DNA from: Variovorax davisae
GTDB taxonomy: Bacteria; Pseudomonadota; Gammaproteobacteria; Burkholderiales; Burkholderiaceae_C
Reading direction: 5' to 3'
NCBI RefSeq assembly: GCF_030316845.1
Contig: NZ_JASZYS010000012.1
Span: forward strand, 181,480 to 245,479
DNA: 64,000 bases
Shown in pieces: positions 33,157 to 42,225 of this stretch (position 1 is the stretch's first letter; every line of letters starts with the position of its first letter). The notes beneath the pieces are model-generated. The model ran no database searches. It was not told where the DNA came from and was given only the letters and a program-made list of their open reading frames with translations. Position numbers and translations under genes: made by a program.

Positions 33157-34335
33157 TCAGGCGCAGGCGGTGGCCGCGGCCACCGGAAGCCGTCGGTCGA
33201 GTGCCCGGCTCCAGAGCGAGATCGCGAGCCCGGCCAAGGTCAGCAGCGCCGCCACCCAGCCCAGCGCCTGCAGGCCGGGCCCGCGCTCGATGACGACGCC
33301 GCCGACCCAGGCCCCGAGCGCGTTGCCGAGATTGAAGGCCGCGATGTTGAGGCTGGAAGCCAGGTTCTGTCCGGCGCCGGCCGCCTTGTCGAGCACCCGC
33401 AGCTGCAGCGGGGCGACGGTGGCGAAGGCGGCGATGCCCAGCAGCAGCACGAACACCACCGCGCTCCAGGGCGTGGGAATCAGCCACTGCATGGCACCGA
33501 GCACCGCGGCCAGGGCCACCAGCGAGCCCAGCAGGGAGGGCATCAGCGCGCGGTCGGCCAGGCGGCCGCCCAGCAGGTTGCCGACGGCCAGGCCGCCGCC
33601 GAACAACAGCAGGATCGGCGACACCGCGGCCTCCGGCACGCCGGTGACGCGGGTCAGCAGCGGCTGGATGTAGGTGAAGACGGCGAACACGCCGGCGAAG
33701 CCCAGCACCGTCATCGCCAGCCCGAGCAGCACCTGCGGCCGGGCCAGCACGGCGAGCTCGTCGCGCAGCGCGGACGGCGCGGCGTCGGCCCGGCCGCGCG
33801 GCACGAACAGCGCCAGCACGGTGAAGGCGGCGACCCCGATCAGCGCCACCGCCCAGAAGGTCGAGCGCCAGCCGAAGTGCAGCCCGAGCCAGGCGCCGGC
33901 CGGCACGCCGAGCAGCGTCGCGGCGGTGAGCCCGGTGAACATGACGGCGATCGCCGAGGCGCGGCGCTCCGCCGGCACCAGGCCGGTGGCGACCACCGAG
34001 CCGACGCCGAAGAAGGTGCCGTGCGCCAGCGAGGTGACGACCCGCGCGGCCATCAGCAGCTCGTAGCTGCCGGCCATGGCGCAGGCGATGTTGCCGAGCG
34101 TGAAGATCGCCATCAGCCCGAGCAGCACGGTCTTGCGCGGCAGGCGGCGGGTAGCGATGGTCAGCAGGGGCGCGCCGACCGCGACACCGAGCGCGTAGCC
34201 AGAGATCAGCAGCCCGGCGGCCGAGATCGAGACCTGGAGATCGGCGGACACCTGCAGCAGCAGGCCCATGATGACGAATTCGGTGGTGCCTATTCCGAAG
34301 GCACCGGCGGTGAGGGCGAGGAGGGCGACAGGCAT
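33157..34335 (-). CDS. MFS transporter (DHA1, sugar/drug efflux type)
   Basis: A 392-residue twelve-helix pump. I choose the start at 34335 (MPVALLALTAGAFGIGTTEF); an ATG 11 codons upstream would lengthen the N-terminus without helix content. Characteristic stretches are GTTEFVIMGLLLQVSADL, SGYALGVAVGAPLLTIATRR, LPRKTVLLGLMAIFTLGNIA, SLAHGTFFGVGSVVATGLVP and GNLLGGRLADRALMP. It matches the AraJ/YdhP-like DHA1 group that exports sugars or small drugs. It is divergent from a LysR-type gene 78 bases away and upstream of an aldo/keto reductase, so the three genes form a likely regulatory unit. Confidence 0.92.
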   Translation of the reverse strand: MPVALLALTAGAFGIGTTEFVIMGLLLQVSADLQVSISAAGLLISGYALGVAVGAPLLTIATRRLPRKTVLLGLMAIFTLGNIACAMAGSYELLMAARVVTSLAHGTFFGVGSVVATGLVPAERRASAIAVMFTGLTAATLLGVPAGAWLGLHFGWRSTFWAVALIGVAAFTVLALFVPRGRADAAPSALRDELAVLARPQVLLGLAMTVLGFAGVFAVFTYIQPLLTRVTGVPEAAVSPILLLFGGGLAVGNLLGGRLADRALMPSLLGSLVALAAVLGAMQWLIPTPWSAVVFVLLLGIAAFATVAPLQLRVLDKAAGAGQNLASSLNIAAFNLGNALGAWVGGVVIERGPGLQALGWVAALLTLAGLAISLWSRALDRRLPVAAATACA

Positions 34336-34397
34336 GATGGCCTCACTGTGCCGGGTTTGCCGCAACATGAATAGAATGCCGTCCCGACATGCTCTTG

Positions 34398-34410
34398 TGA
34401 ACTGAAGTCA
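34398..34410 (+). promoter_or_regulatory. T-N11-A motif, candidate LysR-type regulator box
   Basis: tgaactgaagtca fits the T-N11-A pattern of LysR-type binding sites. It lies between the divergent MFS and LysR-type genes, 3 bases before the regulator ATG. The pattern is short and can occur by chance. Confidence 0.3.
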
Positions 34411-34413
34411 TAA

Positions 34414-35334
34414 ATGCCCCGCACCGAGATCAACCGTTCCGGCGAGATGGAGGCCTTCGTGCAGGTGGTCGAGCGCGGCAGCTTCTCGGCCGGCGCCCGC
34501 GCCTTGGGCATGACCCCTTCGGCGGTCAGCAAGCTGGTCGGCCGCCTCGAGGCGCGGCTCGGTGCCCGGCTGGTGCACCGCTCCACGCGCCGGCTGCAGC
34601 TCACGGCCGAAGGCCAGCTCTTCTACGAGCGCGGCGTGCGCGTGCTGGCCGACATGGACGAGGCCGAGCGCTGCGCCGCTTCGGGCGCGGCGCCGAGCGG
34701 CCGGGTCGGCATCAACGCGAGCGTGCCCTTCGGTCACCAGGTGCTGATCCCGCTGGTGCCGCGCTTTCTCGAACTGCACCCGCAGATCACGCTCCACATC
34801 GTGCTGACCGACCGGGTGGTCGACCTGATGGAGGAGCGTGCCGACGTCGCGATCCGCTGGGGTGCACTGCCACCCTCCGACCTGGTGGCCCGGCGGCTGG
34901 GCGCCACCGGACAGGCGATCGTCGGCGCGCCCGCCTACCTCGCCCGCTACGGCACGCCCTACACGCCGCAGGAGCTCGAAGCGCACAACCGGCTCGGCTT
35001 CACCTACCGGCGCACCGTGCCGGACTGGCCGCTCGCGGTCGACGGCCGGGTGGTCGACATGCCGGTCAACGGCAACGTGCGGGCCGGCGACGGCGAGGCC
35101 CTGCGCGCGCTGGTGCTGGCGGGCGTCGGCCTGGGCCGGCTGTCGCTCTACCAGGTGCAGGCCGACATCGACGCCGGCCGGCTGGTGCCGGTGCTGGAGG
35201 ATTTCAACCCGGGCGACCTGGCGCCGATCCATGCGGTCTACCTGGGCAAGCCCGGGCACCTGCCGGCGCGGGTGCGGGCGCTGCTGGACTTCCTGGCGGC
35301 GCAGGTGGCGGAGGATGGGCGTCCGCGGGTCTAG
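34414..35334 (+). CDS. LysR family transcriptional regulator
   Basis: A 306-residue regulator. Residues about 10-70 form the winged helix-turn-helix (MEAFVQVVERGSFSAGARAL, GMTPSAVSKLVGRLEARLGA, RLVHRSTRRLQLTAEG). Residues about 95-300 form the periplasmic-binding-like co-inducer domain (VGINASVPFGHQVLIPLVPR, DRVVDLMEERADVAIRWGAL, GVGLGRLSLYQVQADIDAGR). It faces away from the MFS pump gene, the usual arrangement for controlling that gene and its own. No ribosome-binding site is clear and the leader is short. The inducer is unknown. The next operon starts 86 bases after its stop. Confidence 0.94.
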   Translation: MPRTEINRSGEMEAFVQVVERGSFSAGARALGMTPSAVSKLVGRLEARLGARLVHRSTRRLQLTAEGQLFYERGVRVLADMDEAERCAASGAAPSGRVGINASVPFGHQVLIPLVPRFLELHPQITLHIVLTDRVVDLMEERADVAIRWGALPPSDLVARRLGATGQAIVGAPAYLARYGTPYTPQELEAHNRLGFTYRRTVPDWPLAVDGRVVDMPVNGNVRAGDGEALRALVLAGVGLGRLSLYQVQADIDAGRLVPVLEDFNPGDLAPIHAVYLGKPGHLPARVRALLDFLAAQVAEDGRPRV

Positions 35335-35419
35335 CACCCGGCGGCGGCCTTGGGTGTCGCCCCGGCGAACAGGTCGCAGCAGCCGCTTTGCGCTTGCCTG
35401 ACAATAGCTGCGCAAATCC

Positions 35420-36043
35420 ATGAAAGAAGTTCCCGACGCCATCGTCTGTGAAGGCTGCGACGCGGTCTACCGCCGCGTGCGGCTGCGCCGGCGCGAGGTC
35501 TCGCACTGTCCGCGCTGCAGCACCGAACTCGACCGCCATGCCGGCGACCAGAGCGCCCGCGTGCTGCCGCTCACCGTCGCCTGCCTGATCCTGTTCGCCA
35601 TCGCGAACCTGTTTCCGATCGTCGAGATCGAGCTGCAGGGCCTCAGCAGCGAGACCACGCTGGTCGGCGCGGTGCTGGCGCTGAGCACGGAAGGCATGTC
35701 GCCGGTGGCGCTGCTGGTGCTCGCGACCACGCTGCTGTTCCCGCTGCTGCAGCTGTGCATCCTCTTCTACCTGCTGGTGCCGATGCGCTACGAGCGGCGG
35801 CCGGCGGGTTTCGGGGTGCTGGTGAACGCCCTGGTGGCGTTGCGGCCCTGGGGCATGATCGAAGTGTTCCTGCTCGGCGTGCTGGTGGCGATCATCAAGC
35901 TGAGCAGCATGGCCCAGGTGATCGCCGGTCCGGCGCTCTGGGCCTTCATGGCGCTCACGGTGCTGCTGACGGCGGTGCTGGCCTTCAACCCCCGGACCTT
36001 CTGGGAAATGGCTTTCGAGCCGCGGCCGGGTCAGGACGGATGA
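35420..36043 (+). CDS. Paraquat-inducible protein A, N-terminal-half protein
   Basis: A 207-residue membrane protein equivalent to the first half of E. coli PqiA. A zinc ribbon opens it (VCEGCDAVYRRVRLRRREVS, HCPRCSTELDR). About four helices follow (VACLILFAIANLFPIVEIEL, LVLATTLLFPLLQLCILFYL, MIEVFLLGVLVAIIKLSSMA, LWAFMALTVLLTAVLAFNPR). In E. coli PqiA sits in the inner membrane and passes lipids to the MCE-domain tunnel PqiB. Here the protein is split in two adjacent genes, coupled by an ATGA overlap. It heads a four-gene pqi operon. Confidence 0.92.
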   Translation: MKEVPDAIVCEGCDAVYRRVRLRRREVSHCPRCSTELDRHAGDQSARVLPLTVACLILFAIANLFPIVEIELQGLSSETTLVGAVLALSTEGMSPVALLVLATTLLFPLLQLCILFYLLVPMRYERRPAGFGVLVNALVALRPWGMIEVFLLGVLVAIIKLSSMAQVIAGPALWAFMALTVLLTAVLAFNPRTFWEMAFEPRPGQDG

Positions 36044-36705
36044 GCGAACCCGGGTCCGTCGACAGCGCGGCCGCCACCCAGCGCCTGATGGGCTGCCACC
36101 ACTGCGGCACCACCTGGCAGGATGCGCACGACGGCGAAGCCTGCGGCCGCTGCGGCACCCTGCTGCACGCGCGCAAGCCCGACAGCATCAACCGCACCTG
36201 GGCCTACCTGATTGCCGCCGCGATCCTCTACCTGCCGGCCAACCTGCTGCCGGTGATGATCACCAAGAGCCTGCTGGGCACCCAGCAGGACACGATCCTG
36301 AGCGGCGTGATCTACTTCTGGGTCTCCGGCGCCTACGGCCTGGCGGCGCTGATCTTCATCGCCAGCTTCCTGGTGCCGCTGTTCAAGCTGAGCGCGCTGG
36401 TGCTGCTCAACATCACGGCCCAGCGCCGCAGCAGCTGGCGGCAGCTCGAACGGGCCAAGCTCTATCGCATCCTCGAGGTGATCGGGCGCTGGTCGATGCT
36501 CGACGTCTTCGTGGTGGCGCTGCTGGCCGGCCTGGTGCGCATCCATGGCTTCGCCGAGATCACGGCCGGGGTCGGCATCGCCGCCTTCGGCGCGGTGGTG
36601 GTCCTCACCATGCTGGCGTCCCTGAGCTTCGATCCGCGCCTGACCTGGGACACCGCATCGGCTGCACCGGCCGAAGAAATGACAATGGACAATGAACCGA
36701 TATGA
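36040..36705 (+). CDS. Paraquat-inducible protein A, C-terminal-half protein
   Basis: A 221-residue protein equivalent to the second half of PqiA. Its own zinc ribbon is MGCHHCGTTWQDAHDGEACG plus RCGTLLHARKP. Four helices follow (WAYLIAAAILYLPANLLPVM, GLAALIFIASFLVPLFKLSA, MLDVFVVALLAGLVRIHGFA, GIAAFGAVVVLTMLASLSFD). The LPANLLPVM and SMLDVFVVALL stretches are typical of the family. It overlaps both neighbours by ATGA. It would form with its partner the inner-membrane base of the Pqi lipid carrier. Confidence 0.92.
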   Translation: MSEPGSVDSAAATQRLMGCHHCGTTWQDAHDGEACGRCGTLLHARKPDSINRTWAYLIAAAILYLPANLLPVMITKSLLGTQQDTILSGVIYFWVSGAYGLAALIFIASFLVPLFKLSALVLLNITAQRRSSWRQLERAKLYRILEVIGRWSMLDVFVVALLAGLVRIHGFAEITAGVGIAAFGAVVVLTMLASLSFDPRLTWDTASAAPAEEMTMDNEPI

Positions 36706-38336
36706 ATGACGAAACCACCCGACCCGAGCCCCCGCCGCCCCGGGCCGCGCCGAAGGTCGTCAGGCGGCGCAACTGGCTGCCCTCGCTGATCTGGCTGATC
36801 CCGATCGTGGCGGCGCTGGTCGGGGTGGCGCTGGTGGCGCGCATCCTCATGGACCGCGGCCCCGAGATCGTGCTGACCTTCAAGAGCGCCGAAGGCCTCG
36901 AAGCCAACAAGACCGTGGTCAAGTACAAGGACGTGCAGATCGGCACCGTCACGCACATCCGCCTGGCCACCGACCGCTCGCATGTCAGGGTGCTGGTGCA
37001 GCTCAAGAAGGAAGCCAGCGCCTTCACGGCGCAGGACACCCGGTTCTGGGTGGTGCGCCCTCGGCTCGACACCTCGGGCATCTCCGGTCTCGGCACCTTG
37101 CTCTCGGGCGCCTACATCGGCGTCGATGCCGGCACCTCGGAGGAGACCTCGGGCGAGTTCACCGGGCTCGAGACGCCCCCCATCGTCACGCGCGACGACT
37201 CGGGGCGGCAGTTCCTGCTGCGGGCTCGCGATGTCGGCTCGCTGGACATCGGCTCGCCGGTGTACTTCCGCCGCATCAAGGTGGGCCAGGTCGCGGCCTA
37301 CGAGCTCGACCCCGACGGCCACGGCGTCACGCTGCGGGTCTTCGTCAACACGCCCTACGAGAAGTTCGTCGGCGTCAACACGCGCTTCTGGCACGCGAGC
37401 GGCTTCGACATCGACCTCAACGCCAGCGGCCTGAAGGTTCGCACCCAATCGCTGGTGACGGTGCTGATCGGCGGCATCGCCTTCCAGGCGCCCGACGACC
37501 AGACCGGGCCGGTGGCGGCGGAGAACACCTCCTTCATGCTGGCTAGCGACGAGACCGCCGCGATGAAGGAACCCGACGGGCCTTCGCAGACCATGCTGCT
37601 GTACTTCAACCAGTCGCTGCGCGGCCTGTCGCCTGGCGCGCCGGTCGACTTTCGCGGCGTCGTGATCGGCGAGGTCAAGTCGATCGGGGTCGAGTTCGAC
37701 CGCGGCGAGCGCGCCTTCAGGATGCCGGTGGTGATCCAGGTCTATCCGGACCGCCTGCGGCGCCGCTCCGCCACCGACCCCGACTCGCGCTTCTCGTCGT
37801 TCGAGCGCTGGCAGCTGCTGGTCAGCAAGGGGATGCGGGCCCAGTTGCGCACCGGCAACCTGCTGACCGGGCAGGTCTACGTGGCGATCGATTTCTTCAC
37901 CGACGCCAAGCCGGCCAAGCTCGAGCCCAACCAGAACCCGCTCGAGCTGCCGACCCAGCCCAACCGCCTGGACGAGCTGCAGTCGCAGGTGGCCGACATC
38001 GCGCGCAAGCTCAACCAGGTGCCTTTCGAGGAGATCGGCGCCGATCTGCGCAAGTCGCTGGCCGCCCTCAACAAGACCCTGGGCAGCACCGAGCAGCTCG
38101 CCCGGCGCCTGAACAACGACGTCACGCCCGAAATGGCGGCGGCCCTGAAGGACGTGCGCCAGACCCTGCGCTCGGCCGAAAAGACCATCGCCGACGACGC
38201 ACCGCTGCAGCAGGACCTGCGCCAGACCCTGCAGGAAGTCACGCGGGCGGCGGGCTCGCTGCGGGTGCTGACCGACTACCTGGAGCGCCACCCCGAATCC
38301 CTGATCCGCGGCAAGCCGGAGGACAAGCAGAAATGA
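36702..38336 (+). CDS. pqiB: MCE-domain intermembrane transport protein PqiB
   Basis: A 544-residue protein with one N-terminal membrane anchor (WLPSLIWLIPIVAALVGVAL) followed by three MCE domains at about residues 45-140, 160-260 and 285-400. Their starts are visible as GPEIVLTFKSAEGLEANKT, RARDVGSLDIGSPVYFRRIK and LYFNQSLRGLSPGAPVDFRG. The last 120 residues are a helical coiled-coil region (LDELQSQVADIARKLNQVPF, LKDVRQTLRSAEKTIADDAP). In E. coli PqiB forms a hexameric tube that spans the periplasm and carries lipids between membranes. It overlaps the preceding and following genes by ATGA. Confidence 0.94.
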   Translation: MNDETTRPEPPPPRAAPKVVRRRNWLPSLIWLIPIVAALVGVALVARILMDRGPEIVLTFKSAEGLEANKTVVKYKDVQIGTVTHIRLATDRSHVRVLVQLKKEASAFTAQDTRFWVVRPRLDTSGISGLGTLLSGAYIGVDAGTSEETSGEFTGLETPPIVTRDDSGRQFLLRARDVGSLDIGSPVYFRRIKVGQVAAYELDPDGHGVTLRVFVNTPYEKFVGVNTRFWHASGFDIDLNASGLKVRTQSLVTVLIGGIAFQAPDDQTGPVAAENTSFMLASDETAAMKEPDGPSQTMLLYFNQSLRGLSPGAPVDFRGVVIGEVKSIGVEFDRGERAFRMPVVIQVYPDRLRRRSATDPDSRFSSFERWQLLVSKGMRAQLRTGNLLTGQVYVAIDFFTDAKPAKLEPNQNPLELPTQPNRLDELQSQVADIARKLNQVPFEEIGADLRKSLAALNKTLGSTEQLARRLNNDVTPEMAAALKDVRQTLRSAEKTIADDAPLQQDLRQTLQEVTRAAGSLRVLTDYLERHPESLIRGKPEDKQK

Positions 38337-38962
38337 CGACGACCCATTTGCGGCTCGCGGCCGCCGCCCTCGGTGCGGCCTGGCTGCTGGCCGGCTGCAG
38401 CAGCGCCGGCGGGCCGCAGTACTACAGCCTGGCCGACAGCGCGACGCCGAACCGCGCAGCGGCGGCGGCGGCGGGCGGCACGCCGGCCTACATCGAACTG
38501 GCGCCCATCGCCATGCCGGAGCGCTTCGCCCGGCCGCAGCTGGTGGTGCGCAAGAAGGACGCGCCGGACAGCCCGGCGGTCGACATCCTCGAGCAGCATC
38601 GCTGGGCGTCCTCGTTCGAGAACGAACTGCGCGATTCCCTGGGCAGCGGCATTGCGAGCCGGCTGGGCGCCGTCGACGTCACCAAGTCCGGCCGCTCGCG
38701 CGGCCAGCCGGCGACACGCATCGCAGTCCAGCTGGACCAGTTCGACGCCATCGAGGGCAAGCGGGTCGATGCCAGCTTCACCTGGACGGTGCGCCGCACC
38801 GACGAGGGGCCGGCGACCGGCTGCCGGCTGTCGCTGTCGGAGCCCGTGGGCGGCGGCTTCGACGCCCTGGCGCAGGGCGCCCAGCGCGTCACGTCGCGGC
38901 TGGCCGATGCCATCGCGGCCAGTGTTCCCGGCCCGCAGGGCCAGCCCAAGTGCGCGGCCTGA
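38333..38962 (+). CDS. pqiC: PqiC-like ABC-type auxiliary lipoprotein
   Basis: A 209-residue outer-membrane lipoprotein predicted by its lipobox LLAGCSSAG at residues about 17-25. Family features include PQYYSLADS, AYIELAPIAMPERFARPQL, ILEQHRWASSFENELRDSL and IAVQLDQFDAIEGKRVDASF. PqiC anchors the far end of the PqiB tube to the outer membrane. It overlaps the pqiB stop by ATGA and is the last gene of the operon; the methyltransferase gene begins 26 bases later and may be read through. Confidence 0.92.
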   Translation: MTTTHLRLAAAALGAAWLLAGCSSAGGPQYYSLADSATPNRAAAAAAGGTPAYIELAPIAMPERFARPQLVVRKKDAPDSPAVDILEQHRWASSFENELRDSLGSGIASRLGAVDVTKSGRSRGQPATRIAVQLDQFDAIEGKRVDASFTWTVRRTDEGPATGCRLSLSEPVGGGFDALAQGAQRVTSRLADAIAASVPGPQGQPKCAA

Positions 38963-38988
38963 CAGAGAGATAGAAGAGGGCGCCGGCC

Positions 38989-39531
38989 ATGGCCCCGAAC
39001 GGCTTCGCCCTCTTTCCCACCGCCATCGGCGCCTGCGGCATCGCGTGGGGGCCGGGCGGCATCGCCGGGGTGCAGCTGCCCGAGGGCGGGGAGGGCGCCA
39101 CGCGCGCGCGCATGCGCCGGCGTTTCCCGGGCTGGCCGGAGCAGGCCGCGCCGGCCGAGGTGCTGTCGGCGATCGAAGGCATCCGGGGCCTGCTGGCCGG
39201 CGAGGCGCTGGACCTGGCCGAGATCGTGCTCGACCTCCAAGGTGTCAGCGACTTCCACCGACGCGTCTACGAGATCGCGCGTCGCATTCCCCCGGGGCGC
39301 ACCCGCACCTACGGCGACATCGCGGCCGAGCTCGGCGACAAGGGGCTGGCGCGCGCGGTCGGGCAAGCGCTCGGCCTCAATCCCTTCGCGCCGGTGGTGC
39401 CCTGCCACCGGGTGCTCGCCGCCGGCGGCCGCTGGGGCGGCTTCTCGGCCCATGGCGGTGCGGCGGCGAAGCTGCGGATGCTGGCCATCGAGGGCGCCAG
39501 GCCGGACAGCGAGAGCGGCGATCTTTTCTGA
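38989..39531 (+). CDS. ogt: Methylated-DNA-[protein]-cysteine S-methyltransferase
   Basis: A 180-residue suicide repair protein that moves the alkyl group from O6-alkylguanine to its own Cys. The acceptor motif is PVVPCHRVLAAGGRWGGFSA, and the helix-turn-helix/Tyr-Arg region is VYEIARRIPPGRTRTYGDIA, AELGDKGLARAVGQALGLNP. There is no Ada-type N-terminal domain, so it is the Ogt/MGMT type. The N-terminus (MAPNGFALFPTAIGACGIAW) matches the non-catalytic domain of Ogt. It lies 26 bases after pqiC in the same direction. Confidence 0.93.
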   Translation: MAPNGFALFPTAIGACGIAWGPGGIAGVQLPEGGEGATRARMRRRFPGWPEQAAPAEVLSAIEGIRGLLAGEALDLAEIVLDLQGVSDFHRRVYEIARRIPPGRTRTYGDIAAELGDKGLARAVGQALGLNPFAPVVPCHRVLAAGGRWGGFSAHGGAAAKLRMLAIEGARPDSESGDLF

Positions 39532-39596
39532 GGCCTAGCACAGCCGGGCCCATTCCGCTGCCGACGGCCCATCGCCGCCTTGGCGACAATCGGGCA

Positions 39597-40802
39597 ATGA
39601 CTTCTTCGCGCTTCTTCAAGATCGCGCTCGTGCTGGGCCTGTTGTCGGCCATCGGCCCGTTCGCGATCGACATGTACCTGCCGGCACTGCCCGAGATCGG
39701 CAGCAGCCTGCACGCCGGCATCGGGCCGGTGCAGATGAGCCTCACGGCGTTCTTCATCTCGCTCGGCGTCGGGCAACTGCTCTACGGGCCGGTGTCCGAC
39801 ATGGTGGGGCGCAAGCCGCCGCTGTACTTCGGCCTCGGCCTGTTCGCGCTGGCCAGCATCGGCTGCGCGCTGGCCACCAGCATCGAGATGCTGATTGCGC
39901 TGCGCTTCGTCCAGGGCCTGGGCGCCGCGGCGGGCATGGCGATCCCGCGCGCCGTGGTGCGCGACCTGCACACCGGCAACGACGCGGCGCGGCTGATGTC
40001 GCTGCTGATGCTGGTCTTCAGCGTCTCGCCGATCCTGGCGCCGCTGGCCGGCAGCGCGGTGATCGCCTTCACCGGCTGGCGCGGCGTGTTCTGGTCGGTG
40101 ACCTTGGCGGCCGTGATCGGGCTGGCGACCATCGCCATGGTCCTGAAGGAGACGCGGCCGGCCGAGGAGCGGGTCGAGAGCAGCCTGGGCAGCGCCCTGG
40201 CCGCCTACGGCGTGCTGCTGCGCGACACCCACTACCTCGGGCTGGTCTTCATCGGCGCCTTCGCGATGGCGGGTTTCTTCACCTACCTGGCGAACTCGTC
40301 CTTCGTGATGATCGACCACTACGGCCTGTCGCCGGTGATGTACAGCGTGGCCTTCGGCGTCAATGCGGCCGCCTTCTTCGCCGCCGCGCAGCTCAACGGT
40401 CCGCTGTGCGAGCGCTTCGGGATCGAGCGGGTCGTGAAGACCGGCGTCGCCGCCTGCGGCGCGGTGATGCTGGCGATGTTCGCCTACTTCGCCGGCGGCG
40501 GCGACCGGCTGGCGGTGCTGATCGTGCTGTACTTCATCGCCAGCGGCCTGATGGGCCTGGTGATCCCGACCACCTCGGTGCTGGCGCTCGAGAAGCACGG
40601 CGCCATCGCCGGCACCGCCTCGGCGCTGCTCGGCACCTTGCAGATGCTGACCGGCGCGGTGGTGATGGCGGTGGTCGGGCTGTTCACCGACGGCCGGCCG
40701 CTGCCGATGGTGGCCGGCATGGCCGGCGGCGCGCTGATCGCGGTGGCGCTGACCTGGCTCACGCTCGATGGCCGGCGCCAGCCCGTCGGGCAGGTGGGCT
40801 GA
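39597..40802 (+). CDS. Bcr/CflA family multidrug efflux MFS transporter
   Basis: A 401-residue twelve-helix pump. The start at 39597 gives the Bcr/CflA opening FFKIALVLGLLSAIGPFAID, MYLPALPEIG. Other family stretches are GVGQLLYGPVSDMVGRKPPL, RFVQGLGAAAGMAIPRAVVR, LTGWRGVFWSVTLAAVIGLA-type (seen as FTGWRGVFWSVTLAAVIGLA) and GTASALLGTLQMLTGAVVMA. It exports drugs or small metabolites by proton antiport. It is followed 3 bases later by a second pump gene, so two different efflux types are probably co-expressed. No local regulator is evident. Confidence 0.93.
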   Translation: MTSSRFFKIALVLGLLSAIGPFAIDMYLPALPEIGSSLHAGIGPVQMSLTAFFISLGVGQLLYGPVSDMVGRKPPLYFGLGLFALASIGCALATSIEMLIALRFVQGLGAAAGMAIPRAVVRDLHTGNDAARLMSLLMLVFSVSPILAPLAGSAVIAFTGWRGVFWSVTLAAVIGLATIAMVLKETRPAEERVESSLGSALAAYGVLLRDTHYLGLVFIGAFAMAGFFTYLANSSFVMIDHYGLSPVMYSVAFGVNAAAFFAAAQLNGPLCERFGIERVVKTGVAACGAVMLAMFAYFAGGGDRLAVLIVLYFIASGLMGLVIPTTSVLALEKHGAIAGTASALLGTLQMLTGAVVMAVVGLFTDGRPLPMVAGMAGGALIAVALTWLTLDGRRQPVGQVG

Positions 40803-40805
40803 TCG

Positions 40806-42215
40806 ATGTCGTCCATCCCCGTCGCCCAAGCCGCCCACACGGCGCTCGACGGCCTGCCGCAGCCGCAGCGCCGCCACGCGATGGTGGTGGTCATCCTGGG
40901 CATCGCGGTGGCGGTGCTCGACGGCACCATCGTCAATCTCGCGCTGCCCGGGATCGCGCGCGAGCTGCAGGCGGACCCGGCGCATGCCATCTGGGTGGTC
41001 AACGCCTACCAGATCGCCACCCTGGTCATGCTGCTGCCGCTGGCCTCGCTGGGCGACCGGATCGGCTATCGCCGGGTCTACCTCACCGGCATGGCCTTGT
41101 TCGCGGCCGCCTCGCTGATCGCGACGCTGGCCCATTCGCTCGGCATGCTGATCGCGGGCCGCGCGCTGCAGGGGCTGGGTGCGGCCGGCATCATGAGCGT
41201 CAACGCGGCGCTGGTGCGGCTGATCTATCCCCGGAACCAGCTCGGGCGGGGCATGGCGATCAATTCGATGGTCGTGGCCACGGCCTCGGTGGCGGGTCCT
41301 TCGGTGGCGGCCGGCATCCTGTCGATCGCCTCCTGGCCCTGGCTGTTCGCGCTCAACGTGCCGCTGGGGGCGCTCGTGCTGGTGCTCGGGCTGCGGTCCT
41401 TGCCGGTCAACGAGGCCAAGGCGTCGGGGGTGCGGTTCTCGCTGCTGGACGTGGCGCTCAACGTGGCGATGTTCGCGCTGGTCTTCGTCGGCGCCGACCG
41501 GCTGGGGGTGCGCGGCGAGGCCGGGCAGGGCGCCAGTCCGATGGCCTGGGTGCTGCTGCTGGCCGGCCTGGCGGTCGGCTTTTTCTACCTGCGGCGGCAG
41601 GCGGCGCAGGCGGTGCCGCTGTTCCCGGTCGACCTGCTGCGCATCCCGGTGTTCGCGCTCTCGATGGGCACCTCGGTCGGCGCCTTCTGCGCCCAGATGC
41701 TGTCCTTCATCGCGCTGCCGTTCCTGCTGCTCGACACCTATGGCCGCTCGCACTTCGAGGCCGGCCTGCTGATCACCGCCTGGCCGCTGGCGATCGTGGT
41801 GATGGCGCCGATCGCCGGCCGGCTCATCGGCCGCTATCCTGACGGGCTGCTCGGCGGCATCGGCCTGGCCCTGCTGGCCACCGGCCTGGCGCTGCTGGCG
41901 GCGCTGCCGGCGCAGCCGGGCAACGCCGACATCGTCTGGCGCATGGCCTTGTGCGGGCTCGGCTTCGGCCTGTTCCAGTCGCCCAACAACCACACCATCG
42001 TGACCACGCCGCCGCCCCAGCGCAGCGGCGCGGCAAGCGGCATGCTGGGCACTGCGCGGCTCACGGGCCAGACCCTGGGCGCCGTGCTGCTGGCCGGCAT
42101 CTTCAGCGTCTGGAGCCCGCACGACGGCCGGGGGCAGGTGATCGCCCTGGGGCTGGCTGCCTGCTGCGCAGCGGTGGCCGCGGTCTGCAGCACCTTGCGG
42201 ACCCGGGCCCGATAG
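40806..42215 (+). CDS. MFS transporter, DHA2 (14-helix) drug efflux family
   Basis: A 469-residue DHA2-type pump. Typical stretches are AVAVLDGTIVNLALPGIARE, WVVNAYQIATLVMLLPLASL, GDRIGYRRVYLTGMALFAAA, GRALQGLGAAGIMSVNAALV and QLGRGMAINSMVVATASVAG. Later helices include MAWVLLLAGLAVGFFYLRR and FGLFQSPNNHTIVTTPPPQR. The length and the VLDGTIVNLALP motif place it with EmrB/QacA/SmvA-like exporters. It is 3 bases downstream of the Bcr/CflA-type gene. It ends 10 bases from the stop of the convergent hydrolase gene. Confidence 0.93.
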   Translation: MSSIPVAQAAHTALDGLPQPQRRHAMVVVILGIAVAVLDGTIVNLALPGIARELQADPAHAIWVVNAYQIATLVMLLPLASLGDRIGYRRVYLTGMALFAAASLIATLAHSLGMLIAGRALQGLGAAGIMSVNAALVRLIYPRNQLGRGMAINSMVVATASVAGPSVAAGILSIASWPWLFALNVPLGALVLVLGLRSLPVNEAKASGVRFSLLDVALNVAMFALVFVGADRLGVRGEAGQGASPMAWVLLLAGLAVGFFYLRRQAAQAVPLFPVDLLRIPVFALSMGTSVGAFCAQMLSFIALPFLLLDTYGRSHFEAGLLITAWPLAIVVMAPIAGRLIGRYPDGLLGGIGLALLATGLALLAALPAQPGNADIVWRMALCGLGFGLFQSPNNHTIVTTPPPQRSGAASGMLGTARLTGQTLGAVLLAGIFSVWSPHDGRGQVIALGLAACCAAVAAVCSTLRTRAR

Positions 42216-42225
42216 GCCGGCGGGT

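Noticed and set aside
39309..42122. Long minus-strand frame (937 residues)
   Set aside because: Antisense to three well-supported genes, with low-complexity Arg/Gln/His/Asp composition.
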